Shown here piece by piece: positions 1 to 6,698 of a stretch of 49,625 nt of DNA. A program made the position numbers and the translations under genes. The notes under the pieces were generated by a model. It searched no databases, was not told the DNA's origin, and saw only the letters and a program-made list of their open reading frames with translations. The stretch covers positions 1 through 49,625 of the forward strand of contig DEGR01000056.1 of NCBI GenBank assembly GCA_002351535.1. The letters are read 5' to 3'. This DNA comes from Lachnospira sp. UBA2821. Its GTDB lineage: Bacteria > Bacillota > Clostridia > Lachnospirales > Lachnospiraceae. Within the stretch, counting starts at the first letter, position 1, and each line of letters opens with the position of its first letter.

Positions 1-101
1 TTTTGAGTGTGGGAAGTTTTAGTTATTAATCTAAATAATGATTTTTCTCTTACAGTTTCAGTGAGAGGTTTAATCCACTCCCTGTCTGTTATTATTAACA
101 T
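1..101 (-). CDS. Possible 5' end of a gene running off the left edge
   Basis: An ATG at 101 opens a minus-strand frame that stays free of stops for all 33 codons to the window edge. It begins MLIITDREWIKPLTETVREK. The same frame is open further upstream, with a TTG 12 bases before the ATG, into the end of the secreted-protein gene. No convincing ribosome binding site is visible. It would be the fourth gene of the agrD-agrB unit. I do not recognise the protein; it does not look like the start of an AgrC sensor (no membrane segments) or an AgrA regulator. A frame this short could be open by chance. Confidence 0.3.
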   Translation of the reverse strand, partial: MLIITDREWIKPLTETVREKSLFRLITKTSHTQ

Positions 102-126
102 GAACGCAACCAATCTAATTATACAA

Positions 127-546
127 TCAACAATCCGGTCTCCATTTTCCTGAATATGAACCGCGTGCACTTCCTACAAGTCTTAATCTCACATTACATT
201 TTGAATTATATTTTTCATATGCATAATTCTTAATAAAATAATACACTCCATCGTTATTTATAACATAATTAGTACCAGGGCATGTGGCATTTACAAAATT
301 ATATCTAGAATTATATCTTCTTACTTGTGTTATAACTCCAATTGAAGAGCTGCTATGTCTGTAGTTTACAAAAGGATTTGAACTGCTTGTATACTTTGTT
401 GCATTTGATGTATAAATTGAACTCCCTGGAGTAGATGCATATCCACTCCACCCCAAATTTGCTGCACCTGCACTTATATTTGCACTAAATGCCAATGCCA
501 TTACCAACAATGTTCCACTTAAAGTTTTTTTAATTGCTTTTACCAT
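127..546 (-). CDS. Small secreted protein downstream of agrB, function unknown
   Basis: The product is about 139 residues. It starts with a typical signal peptide: Lys-rich MVKAIKK, hydrophobic LLVMALAFSA, then an Ala-rich cleavage region near ISAGAA. The mature part is rich in Ser, Tyr and Asn (for example YTSNATKYTSSSNPF), has three Cys residues including the last residue, and a basic C-terminus ending KWRPDC. I chose the ATG at 546 because GAGG lies 6 bases before it; an in-frame ATG at 558 has no good site. It follows agrB after about 20 bases, so it is probably in the agr transcript. Secreted proteins in agr operons can be bacteriocin-like or matrix proteins. The style recalls small Bacillus/Clostridium secreted families such as DUF2712, but I cannot assign it. 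Confidence 0.75.
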   Translation of the reverse strand: MVKAIKKTLSGTLLVMALAFSANISAGAANLGWSGYASTPGSSIYTSNATKYTSSSNPFVNYRHSSSSIGVITQVRRYNSRYNFVNATCPGTNYVINNDGVYYFIKNYAYEKYNSKCNVRLRLVGSARGSYSGKWRPDC

Positions 547-566
547 TTCTATCCTCATTTCTTTAA

Positions 567-1196
567 TTATTTCATCTTATTAACTGTAAACCAATACAGT
601 TCTACTTTCTTTCCTATTTTTCCAATTACCAATAATCCCGAAGCAAGTATAATCAATATAATTTCACACGAAGCAATTGTATAATTCATCTTATAAAAAA
701 TAATAAACAACACAATTTGTAAGGTCAATATACAACAAACAATATATTTATTTCTTCTATATTGGTACTTCGTCAGTTGATGTTTTGGATTCTTTAAAGG
801 TGACCACAATGTAAGAATTATTACCGACACAAAAAACAAAATCACCGCAAGGTCATTCTTATATAAGTAAGCAAACTTAATGTAAATAATCATTGACACA
901 ACATACATTGCCACTGATAATATCAGACACGTTTCACTATGCTTTGCATGATATCCTCCCACAAACACTCTTATTGGTAAAAAGAACAAGAGAAATCCCC
1001 CAAAAAATGTCAAACTTTTGCCTATAATACTTATTAGCAAAATAGATATTAATAAAACTGAATTTAACAAGATAACTTCTATACCGTATTCGTACACGTC
1101 TCTTTTTTCCTTGTTCAGCATTCTCTTTTTCAAAAGTACAAAAGTTATGTTTTCTGATAAATATCTGAACATACTCCACCCATGCCTTTCAGTCAT
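567..1196 (-). CDS. agrB: AgrB-type peptide-processing membrane protease
   Basis: AgrB is a membrane cysteine endopeptidase that cuts the AgrD precursor and forms the cyclic (thio)lactone autoinducer. The protein has the family length (about 200 aa) and several hydrophobic segments. The diagnostic block GGYHAKHSETC holds the catalytic His and Cys seven residues apart, as in Staphylococcus aureus AgrB (His77/Cys84). An Arg lies just before it (PIRVFVGG). The gene follows agrD directly. A GTG at 1199 overlaps the agrD stop by one base, ATG is at 1196, and another ATG at 1172 (MFRYLSENITF) fits the usual AgrB N-terminus, so the start is uncertain. No agrC or agrA is in view; they may lie beyond the left edge. 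Confidence 0.9.
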   Translation of the reverse strand: MTERHGWSMFRYLSENITFVLLKKRMLNKEKRDVYEYGIEVILLNSVLLISILLISIIGKSLTFFGGFLLFFLPIRVFVGGYHAKHSETCLILSVAMYVVSMIIYIKFAYLYKNDLAVILFFVSVIILTLWSPLKNPKHQLTKYQYRRNKYIVCCILTLQIVLFIIFYKMNYTIASCEIILIILASGLLVIGKIGKKVELYWFTVNKMK

Positions 1197-1198
1197 CA

Positions 1199-1321
1199 CT
1201 AACTGTCTTCTTCTTTTTTTACAAGCGATTGTGGCATTTCAGGCTCATACAAGCCAACCCACGATGTTGTCTCGCATGTAATATTAGCAATAAAACTAAT
1301 TATTCTTTCTAATATATTCAT
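1199..1321 (-). CDS. agrD: AgrD-like cyclic lactone autoinducer precursor (40 aa)
   Basis: This small gene sits directly upstream of agrB with a strong AGGAGG site 7 bases before its ATG. It encodes 40 residues in the AgrD layout: an amphipathic leader (MNILERIISFIANI), a short core, and an acidic Pro-containing tail, YEPEMPQSLVKKEEDS. The tail matches the AgrD pattern EP-x-x-P-x-S-L seen in Clostridium perfringens (HQPEEPKSL, from memory). Aligned on those prolines, the ring-forming Cys position is occupied by Ser20, giving a predicted five-residue ring SWVGL. A Cys is present four residues earlier (Cys16). This suggests an ester lactone rather than a thiolactone, though a larger ring through Cys16 is possible. 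AgrB should process it. Confidence 0.88.
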   Translation of the reverse strand: MNILERIISFIANITCETTSWVGLYEPEMPQSLVKKEEDS

Positions 1322-1368
1322 ATATACTCCTCCTTCCCTTAAATTATCAGAGCACTCCGCTCATGTGC

Positions 1369-1440
1369 ATAATAGCATATTTGTCATCTCTCAAAAACAG
1401 ATATTGTCTATTTTGTCGACTTTGGTGTTTATTTTGTCGG
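1369..1440 (-). promoter_or_regulatory. agrDB promoter with two LytTR/AgrA-type direct repeats
   Basis: On the minus strand a TATTAT -10 candidate lies at 1369-1374 with a poor -35. Upstream are two 9-base direct repeats reading TCGACAAAA (1411-1419) and CCGACAAAA (1432-1440), spaced exactly 21 bp, i.e. two helical turns. Weak -35 plus paired repeats about 50 and 71 bases before the start is the geometry of AgrA/ComE-type LytTR activators. A third partial TTGTC copy is at 1404-1408. The rest of the 1322-1599 gap holds the divergent lipoprotein promoter and a dispersed repeat. Confidence 0.6.
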
Positions 1441-1444
1441 TTTC

Positions 1445-1458
1445 CTCTGAACAGTTAC
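1445..1458 (+). repeat. Dispersed intergenic repeat copy, CTCTGAACAGTTAC
   Basis: The same 14 bases occur at 35042-35055. Related copies are at 14326, 24987 (inverted), 25108 and 25166, all between genes. Confidence 0.5.
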
Positions 1459-1490
1459 AACAACTTTATATTTTCTCTCCCATAAAAACA

Positions 1491-1499
1491 TGATATAAT
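1491..1499 (+). promoter_or_regulatory. Extended -10 promoter for the lipoprotein gene
   Basis: TGATATAAT is a perfect extended -10 (TGnTATAAT) about 100 bases before the lipoprotein start. The -35 region is poor. The LytTR-type repeats at 1411-1440 lie about 65-95 bases upstream of the start, so one regulator could act on both divergent promoters. Confidence 0.5.
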
Positions 1500-1533
1500 G
1501 AGCATTGCGACGGCTATGCTTGCATAAGCCGGC

Positions 1534-1590
1534 ATAATGCGAAAACCGCATGGAGCCGACAGGCGACATGATATTATATTGTCAAAAGGA
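1534..1590 (+). repeat. Dispersed repeat, copy A
   Basis: Blocks ATAATGCGAAAA, TGGAGCCGACAGGCG, CATGATAT and TCAAAAG occur in this order here and again, inverted, at 3111-3163. Copy A ends at the ribosome binding site of the lipoprotein gene. A hairpin CGGCT-A-TGC-TT-GCA-TA-AGCCG lies just before it (1510-1530). Confidence 0.6.
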
Positions 1591-1599
1591 GGGGATAAT

Positions 1600-2400
1600 A
1601 TGAGCAAATTAATTTTTATTGTATGTATAATTACATGCGTTTTCGCCATGGGATGTGACAATCCAAAAGAAAAACATACCTCGATTCAAAAGAACACCGA
1701 ATATGAAACCGCCGAAATAAACCATGCTTCGTTGAAGGATGAATATACATGGCTTAATCAGTTTTATGAGAAATACAAAGATAATACAGGTGACAATGAC
1801 ACCTGTCTGTTTAATAATATTGTAATACAAGACGAAGAATTCAATGTACATATGACCATCGGACAATTTATTAATAAAGGCTGGTACATACAGGAATATA
1901 ATAGATTATCAGAAGAGAAATACAAATCCAAAGACGAAGTATTATCCGGAATTGTAACTGATGAAAGTGATGATTTAAAATCTAAATCTCTGGAGCTTTT
2001 GGATTATCTTGATAGCACGATATATGATACATACAGATTTATGATGTATAAACCCCAGACACAGGATATAATTTATATTATTGTAATAAAGAATGATGGT
2101 GATAAGTGGAAAGACAGTAATATATGTGGTTATGAATATTACTGGGATATGTCAAAAAATGACATGTTCTGTATTAACGAAATAACAAAAGATACAACAC
2201 CTAAAGACTTAGATAAAATGCTTCTCACATCTGATGAAAACATTGTAATGGCAGAGTATGACAACAATAATAGAATTGATTCTATCTATTATACGACCAA
2301 ATCCGCTAAAGACGGAATAAAGATTAAGTATAATTACAGACGTGACTTCAGTACAACTGAACCATATGAAAAAATTGTGACTGTGAGTATCAGGAATTGA
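1600..2400 (+). CDS. Orphan lipoprotein, function unknown
   Basis: The start is the ATG at 1600, 5-6 bases after AAGGAGGGG. The 266-residue product begins with a lipoprotein signal: MSKLIFIVCIITCVFAMGC, with lipidation expected at Cys19. The rest is hydrophilic and acidic, with no membrane segment, so it should be anchored to the outer face of the membrane. The C-terminal half reads like a small beta-rich domain (repeated Tyr/Ile strands such as YDTYRFMMYKP and IDSIYYTTK). I recognise no family. It is divergent from the agr unit, shares its regulatory gap, and has no obvious operon partner; the next gene has its own 120-bp leader. Confidence 0.8.
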   Translation: MSKLIFIVCIITCVFAMGCDNPKEKHTSIQKNTEYETAEINHASLKDEYTWLNQFYEKYKDNTGDNDTCLFNNIVIQDEEFNVHMTIGQFINKGWYIQEYNRLSEEKYKSKDEVLSGIVTDESDDLKSKSLELLDYLDSTIYDTYRFMMYKPQTQDIIYIIVIKNDGDKWKDSNICGYEYYWDMSKNDMFCINEITKDTTPKDLDKMLLTSDENIVMAEYDNNNRIDSIYYTTKSAKDGIKIKYNYRRDFSTTEPYEKIVTVSIRN

Positions 2401-2519
2401 TAATATATTGGTTACAAATAAGTTGCAAATATTATGTCTAATTCTTAATACTTCTAATATACTATCCGATATAGATTATACATTACAATTATTTAGATTT
2501 TATATGAGGAGGACTTCAA

Positions 2520-3056
2520 ATGGAATTTACAGATTTATTAGAGAAAAGACATTCTATCAGAAAATATGATGCTTCGAAGAAAGTTACAAAAGACCAGATT
2601 GATACTGTTATCAAGGCTGCCATTCAGGCTCCTTCGTGGAAAAACAGTCAGACAGCAAGGTATTATGCCATCATGTCACAGGATAAAATTGATGAGTTCT
2701 GCAGCAAATGTCTTCCGGAACGCAATGCTAAAAATGCCAACGGTGCGGCACTTATAGTATGTACTTTTGTATCAGATGTTTCCGGCTTCTCTGCCGATAA
2801 GGTTGCTGACAACGAATGCGGCAACGGATGGGGTTTCTATGATATGGGACTTCACAACGCAAACCTTATCCTCAAGGCCACTGAGCTTGGTCTCGGAACA
2901 CTCGTGATGGGAATTCGTGATGGCGACAGCATAAGAAATATGTTATCCATTCCTGACACCGAGACAATCGGTCCTGTTATTGCAATCGGATATCCGGATG
3001 CAGAACCTTCAAGACCGATCAGAAAGAATATAGATGACATATTGACTACAATATAA
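2520..3056 (+). CDS. Nitroreductase-family FMN oxidoreductase
   Basis: A 178-residue protein of the compact nitroreductase fold, usually an FMN-dependent NAD(P)H oxidoreductase acting on nitroaromatics, quinones or flavins in the cytoplasm. The N-terminal MEFTDLLEKRHSIRKYD carries the conserved R-x-S-x-R-x-(Y/F) FMN phosphate motif. AIQAPSWKNSQTARYY is the P-S-x-x-N-x-Q segment, and LGTLVMGIRDG near residue 130 and the late GYPDAEPSRPIRK are also typical. AGGAGG precedes the ATG by 7 bases. It appears monocistronic and ends at a strong terminator. The substrate cannot be read from sequence. Confidence 0.92.
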   Translation: MEFTDLLEKRHSIRKYDASKKVTKDQIDTVIKAAIQAPSWKNSQTARYYAIMSQDKIDEFCSKCLPERNAKNANGAALIVCTFVSDVSGFSADKVADNECGNGWGFYDMGLHNANLILKATELGLGTLVMGIRDGDSIRNMLSIPDTETIGPVIAIGYPDAEPSRPIRKNIDDILTTI

Positions 3057-3078
3057 ATACAATATAAAAGAAAATAAA

Positions 3079-3115
3079 AGAAGGATTAGCCTGCAATCTG
3101 TAGGCTAATCCTTCT
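3079..3115. terminator. Strong bidirectional terminator
   Basis: A perfect 14-bp stem, AGAAGGATTAGCCT with AGGCTAATCCTTCT, encloses a 9-base loop and is flanked by an A-rich and a T-rich side. It serves the converging nitroreductase and PH-like genes. Confidence 0.92.
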
Positions 3116-3163
3116 TTTGATATATCATGCCGCCTGTCGGCTCCACATGATTTTCGCATTATC
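3111..3163 (-). repeat. Dispersed repeat, copy B (overlaps the end of the PH-like gene)
   Basis: Inverted copy of the 1534-1590 repeat. The stop codon of the PH-like gene lies in its conserved ATAATGCGAAAA block, so the repeat forms the 3' end of that gene. Confidence 0.6.
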
Positions 3164-3548
3164 TGTCGTCATCATCGTCGTCATCGTCATCATGGTCTAC
3201 CATATATTCACGACCTGATACTCTCTTGCGTACACGCTCTTCTTCTACCATATCTGATAACATTTCTTTGATTTTCTCTGAATCCTTTATTCCCGCTATA
3301 TCGAATTCAGGTGTTGATTTATCTGCAGATATTACATGAATTGTGCCAAGACCAAACATTCTCTGTCCAAGAGTTCTGTTTAATGCTAAATCCATAACTC
3401 TGTAGAGTCTTGTCTCTTCCTCATGTTTACTTAAAAATCCGGTAGTCACCATAAGTTTTTCTTTAGTAAGCTTATATACTGTGAATGACCATGGTAAACC
3501 AAATAAAGTTCTTTTTCTTTCTTTCCAAATAATCTCATTATCTGCCAT
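3159..3548 (-). CDS. PH-like (DUF304/bPH2-type) protein with a poly-Asp tail
   Basis: A 129-residue protein beginning MADNEIIWKERKRTLFGLPW. The pattern of short strands (SFTVYKLTKEKLMVTTGFLSKHEEETRLYRVMDL) matches bacterial PH-like domains of the YdbS/YdbT type, but no membrane segment is present, so it is probably soluble. Function is unknown for most of this family. The C-terminus is very acidic and ends in nine Asp and an Arg, encoded by a GAT/GAC run that could slip. The start at 3548 is preferred because GTGAGG lies 9 bases before it; an upstream GTG frame overlaps that site. It follows pgcA closely and is probably last in that transcript. Confidence 0.82.
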   Translation of the reverse strand: MADNEIIWKERKRTLFGLPWSFTVYKLTKEKLMVTTGFLSKHEEETRLYRVMDLALNRTLGQRMFGLGTIHVISADKSTPEFDIAGIKDSEKIKEMLSDMVEEERVRKRVSGREYMVDHDDDDDDDDDR

Positions 3549-3585
3549 ATGTCTGTACCTCACTTTTTATTATTATACCAACGAA

Positions 3586-5319
3586 TTATAACATTTTATT
3601 AATCATATCCACAACTTCTTTACCAAGCTTTTCAGACTTAGCATCTGCATCTTCAAGTGATGTTCCCTTTACACCATAGTAGAACTTAACTTTAGGCTCT
3701 GTTCCTGAAGGTCTTACACATAACCATGCATTATCCTCAAGGTCATAATATAATACATTAGACGTTGGAAGTCCTGTAGTTGTAACTTCACCAGTTGTAA
3801 TATTCTTAATCGTGTCAAGCTTGTAATCTCTTGCTGACAATACTTTATAACCACCAAACTCTGTTGGAGTATTATTTCTAAGTGTGTCAAGAATCTGCTG
3901 GATTTTCTCAAGTCCCTCGATTCCCTTAAGAGTGATGGCCTGAATTCCATCTTTATAATATCCGTATCTCTCATACATTGCTAACATGGCATCCCACAAT
4001 GTCATATTCTTTGTCTTGTAGTAAGCTGCTGCCTCGCAGAGAGCCATTGTTGCTACAATTGCATCCTTATCCCTTGCATGTGTTCCGATAAGGCATCCGT
4101 AACTCTCCTCAAATCCAAAGAGATATGTTCCCTTACCACTCTGCTCAAATCCCAGAATCTGCTGTCCTATATACTTGAATCCTGTAAGAACTTCTATAAG
4201 TTTTACACCATAATATTCAGCAATTGCATCTGCCATATTAGTTGTAACGATAGTCTTTATAAGAGCTCCGTCTTCCGGAATTCCCTGCTGCTCTTTTACT
4301 CTTGCTATCTCATAGTCAGCTAAGAGACATCCTGACATATTTCCTGTAAGAGTAATGTATTCACCTGATTTTGAATCTTTAACATATACACCAAGTCTGT
4401 CTGCATCCGGATCAGTAGCAAGAACAAGGTCTGCATCTTTCTCTTTAGCAAGCTTTAATGCAAGTTCAAATGCTTCTGCTGCCTCAGGATTTGGATAACT
4501 TACTGTTGGAAATTCTCCATCAGGAAGTTCCTGCTCAGGAACAACATATACATTTTCAAATCCTAATTCTTTAAGAATTCTTCTTGCAGGAATATTACCT
4601 GTTCCATGTAATGGTGTGTATACAATCTTAAGGTCTTTCTGGGCCTCTTTGATTGCCTCAGGACATTTAACCTGTTTCTTAAGCTCAGCAATATATTTAT
4701 CATCGATTTCACTTCCAATAACGTTGTAAAGACCTGCCTTCTCAGCTTCATCTTTAGCCATAGTCTTCAATGTTGTAAAATCTGTGATAGCCTTAACTTC
4801 ATCCATTATTCCACCATCATGAGGAGGCGTAATCTGGGCACCATCTTCCCAATATACCTTGTAGCCGTTATATTCAGGTGGATTATGGCTGGCTGTGATG
4901 TTGATACCTGCTATACATTTCAATTCACGGACTGCAAAAGAAAGCTCAGGTGTTGGTCTTAAGCTGTCGAAAACATACGCCTTAATTCCATTTGCATTAA
5001 GACATAATGCTGCTTCATCAGCAAATTCCGGTGACATTCTTCTCGAGTCATAAGCAATCGCAACGCCTTTATCAGCAGCATTCTGCTTATTGATATAGTT
5101 TGCAAGACCCTGTGTTGCTTTTCTTACAGTGTAAATGTTCATTCTGTTTACACCTGCACCGATAACACCTCGAAGTCCGGCTGTTCCAAACTCTAACTCT
5201 TTGTAAAATCTTTCTTTGATTTCATTCTCATCTGCTGAAATAGCTTTAAGTTCAGCTTTTGTCTCATCATCAAAGTATGGGTTTGTCAGCCATTCGTCAT
5301 AAAGTTTCTTGTAATCCAT
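3586..5319 (-). CDS. pgcA: Phosphoglucomutase / phospho-sugar mutase
   Basis: This 577-residue enzyme interconverts glucose-1-phosphate and glucose-6-phosphate (alpha-D-phosphohexomutase superfamily), linking glycolysis to UDP-glucose and envelope polysaccharides. All four active-site blocks are present: phosphoserine loop TASHNP (Ser144), metal-binding DPDADRLG, sugar-specificity loop GFEESYG and C-terminal phosphate-binding RPSGTEPKVK. Length fits the Bacillus PgcA-type subfamily (about 580 aa). AGGAGG precedes the ATG. It follows the PEGA lipoprotein gene by 36 bases in the long minus-strand run. Whether it also uses mannose phosphates cannot be read here. Confidence 0.95.
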   Translation of the reverse strand: MDYKKLYDEWLTNPYFDDETKAELKAISADENEIKERFYKELEFGTAGLRGVIGAGVNRMNIYTVRKATQGLANYINKQNAADKGVAIAYDSRRMSPEFADEAALCLNANGIKAYVFDSLRPTPELSFAVRELKCIAGINITASHNPPEYNGYKVYWEDGAQITPPHDGGIMDEVKAITDFTTLKTMAKDEAEKAGLYNVIGSEIDDKYIAELKKQVKCPEAIKEAQKDLKIVYTPLHGTGNIPARRILKELGFENVYVVPEQELPDGEFPTVSYPNPEAAEAFELALKLAKEKDADLVLATDPDADRLGVYVKDSKSGEYITLTGNMSGCLLADYEIARVKEQQGIPEDGALIKTIVTTNMADAIAEYYGVKLIEVLTGFKYIGQQILGFEQSGKGTYLFGFEESYGCLIGTHARDKDAIVATMALCEAAAYYKTKNMTLWDAMLAMYERYGYYKDGIQAITLKGIEGLEKIQQILDTLRNNTPTEFGGYKVLSARDYKLDTIKNITTGEVTTTGLPTSNVLYYDLEDNAWLCVRPSGTEPKVKFYYGVKGTSLEDADAKSEKLGKEVVDMINKML

Positions 5320-5355
5320 TTTAATTGCCTCCTGTATTTTAAATAATTTGTTATT

Positions 5356-6639
5356 CTAACCTATTAATATATTACTTACAATATCAGCCAGAGACTTTGT
5401 TGTCTCAGTTGCTCCATACACTTTAGTTGTCGGTTCCTGCACAGGCTTCTCTGTTTCTTTTCCGGAAGTTTTTGAACTTTCTCCCTCTCCCGGAGCTGTT
5501 GTACCGTTTTCTGTTCCATGAACAGGTGTCGTTGTACTGTTTTCGCTGCCGCTTACCGAACTGCTCTCAGTTGTCTCCTCAGGCTTCAAATCCACCTCAA
5601 CCGACTGATATGTAGTATTTATATCAATTGTAGTCTCGAACTTTTTGTATCCCTCACACACAACTGCTACCGAATGTGTTCCATAGGTGAGCTGAATCAC
5701 CTTAGAATAATCATCAACAAGCTTTTTGTCTATATATAATCGTGCATTATCCGGGGTTATAAGAAATGCTATACTTCCATATCTCTTTCCTTCCTCCTGA
5801 TAATCCATAAGATTGATTAACAGTTCTTCATCTCTGTCAATCTTTATATTATCTGTCCCTACAACTTCACCTTTAGTAACCGTCAGCTTATATTCACCTT
5901 CCGGAGCTTTAATACGCATATCTTTCTCTATACCGGTAATAATCTTATCTCCGATTTCGATTATTCCACCTTCATAGAATGCTGTATTAGTAAGCTGGAC
6001 ATACCCATGACCTTTAGTGACAATAATTGAATCAATCTTCATATCATTGCCCTTCACTTCTAACACGTCAATGGCATCTATAGTGCTTATATCCACAATA
6101 GAATTACCGGATACCACTATAAGACTGTCACTATAGGTATATTTATCCTCACCTATCATAATGGTCTTTGACTTCTCATCAACAACAATACCTGATATAT
6201 CACTCCGGTTCCACTCATCACTGCATACCCGCAGTTTCTCCATTCTTCCTGAAGACTTATCATAGCTTATTCTAACGACTTCACCTATCTTCAACTGTGT
6301 TGCACTCATTGCAGCACCATTACTGTCTCCGATATCCGTGCCTCCGTTATATCTCAGCTCTTTTTTCTTTCCTGAACCGGTCTTCTGAAACACCATAATC
6401 TGATTCTTAGTATCAATATTAATTAATACCGCCTTAGTACCTTCTGCATCCTCTGCTTTTTCCAGTTCTCCTGCTGTTGTAGTCTTAGGAAGCCTCATTA
6501 CATCTCTGCCTCCTGATATAGATACTTCATTATCATTCTTACCACAGCCACTAAATGAGAATAGCATAAATATACATAATACAGACATAATATTCAGAAA
6601 TATTGTTGTGAAAATTTTGTTATATTTCCTGAACAGCAT
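5356..6639 (-). CDS. PEGA-domain lipoprotein
   Basis: A 427-residue predicted lipoprotein. The ATG at 6639 has GGAGG 8 bases before it. The signal sequence ends in LFSFSGC, with lipidation at that Cys. A long beta-rich region follows (GGIIEIGDKIITGIEKDMRI). Near residues 285-350 is a PEGA-type domain, PDNARLYIDKKLVDDY to THSVAVVCEGYKKFE, a surface beta fold related to S-layer and carbohydrate-associated domains. The last 80 residues are a low-complexity Thr/Ser/Glu linker (TTESSSVSGSENSTTTP) followed by a short hydrophobic end. It lies between the CotS-like gene and pgcA and probably acts at the cell surface; its partner is unknown. Confidence 0.85.
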   Translation of the reverse strand: MLFRKYNKIFTTIFLNIMSVLCIFMLFSFSGCGKNDNEVSISGGRDVMRLPKTTTAGELEKAEDAEGTKAVLINIDTKNQIMVFQKTGSGKKKELRYNGGTDIGDSNGAAMSATQLKIGEVVRISYDKSSGRMEKLRVCSDEWNRSDISGIVVDEKSKTIMIGEDKYTYSDSLIVVSGNSIVDISTIDAIDVLEVKGNDMKIDSIIVTKGHGYVQLTNTAFYEGGIIEIGDKIITGIEKDMRIKAPEGEYKLTVTKGEVVGTDNIKIDRDEELLINLMDYQEEGKRYGSIAFLITPDNARLYIDKKLVDDYSKVIQLTYGTHSVAVVCEGYKKFETTIDINTTYQSVEVDLKPEETTESSSVSGSENSTTTPVHGTENGTTAPGEGESSKTSGKETEKPVQEPTTKVYGATETTKSLADIVSNILIG

Positions 6640-6698
6640 GCTTTTTCCTCCATTCAAGCCATACCATTTCATTATTATATACTACTTGCCTGATAAAG

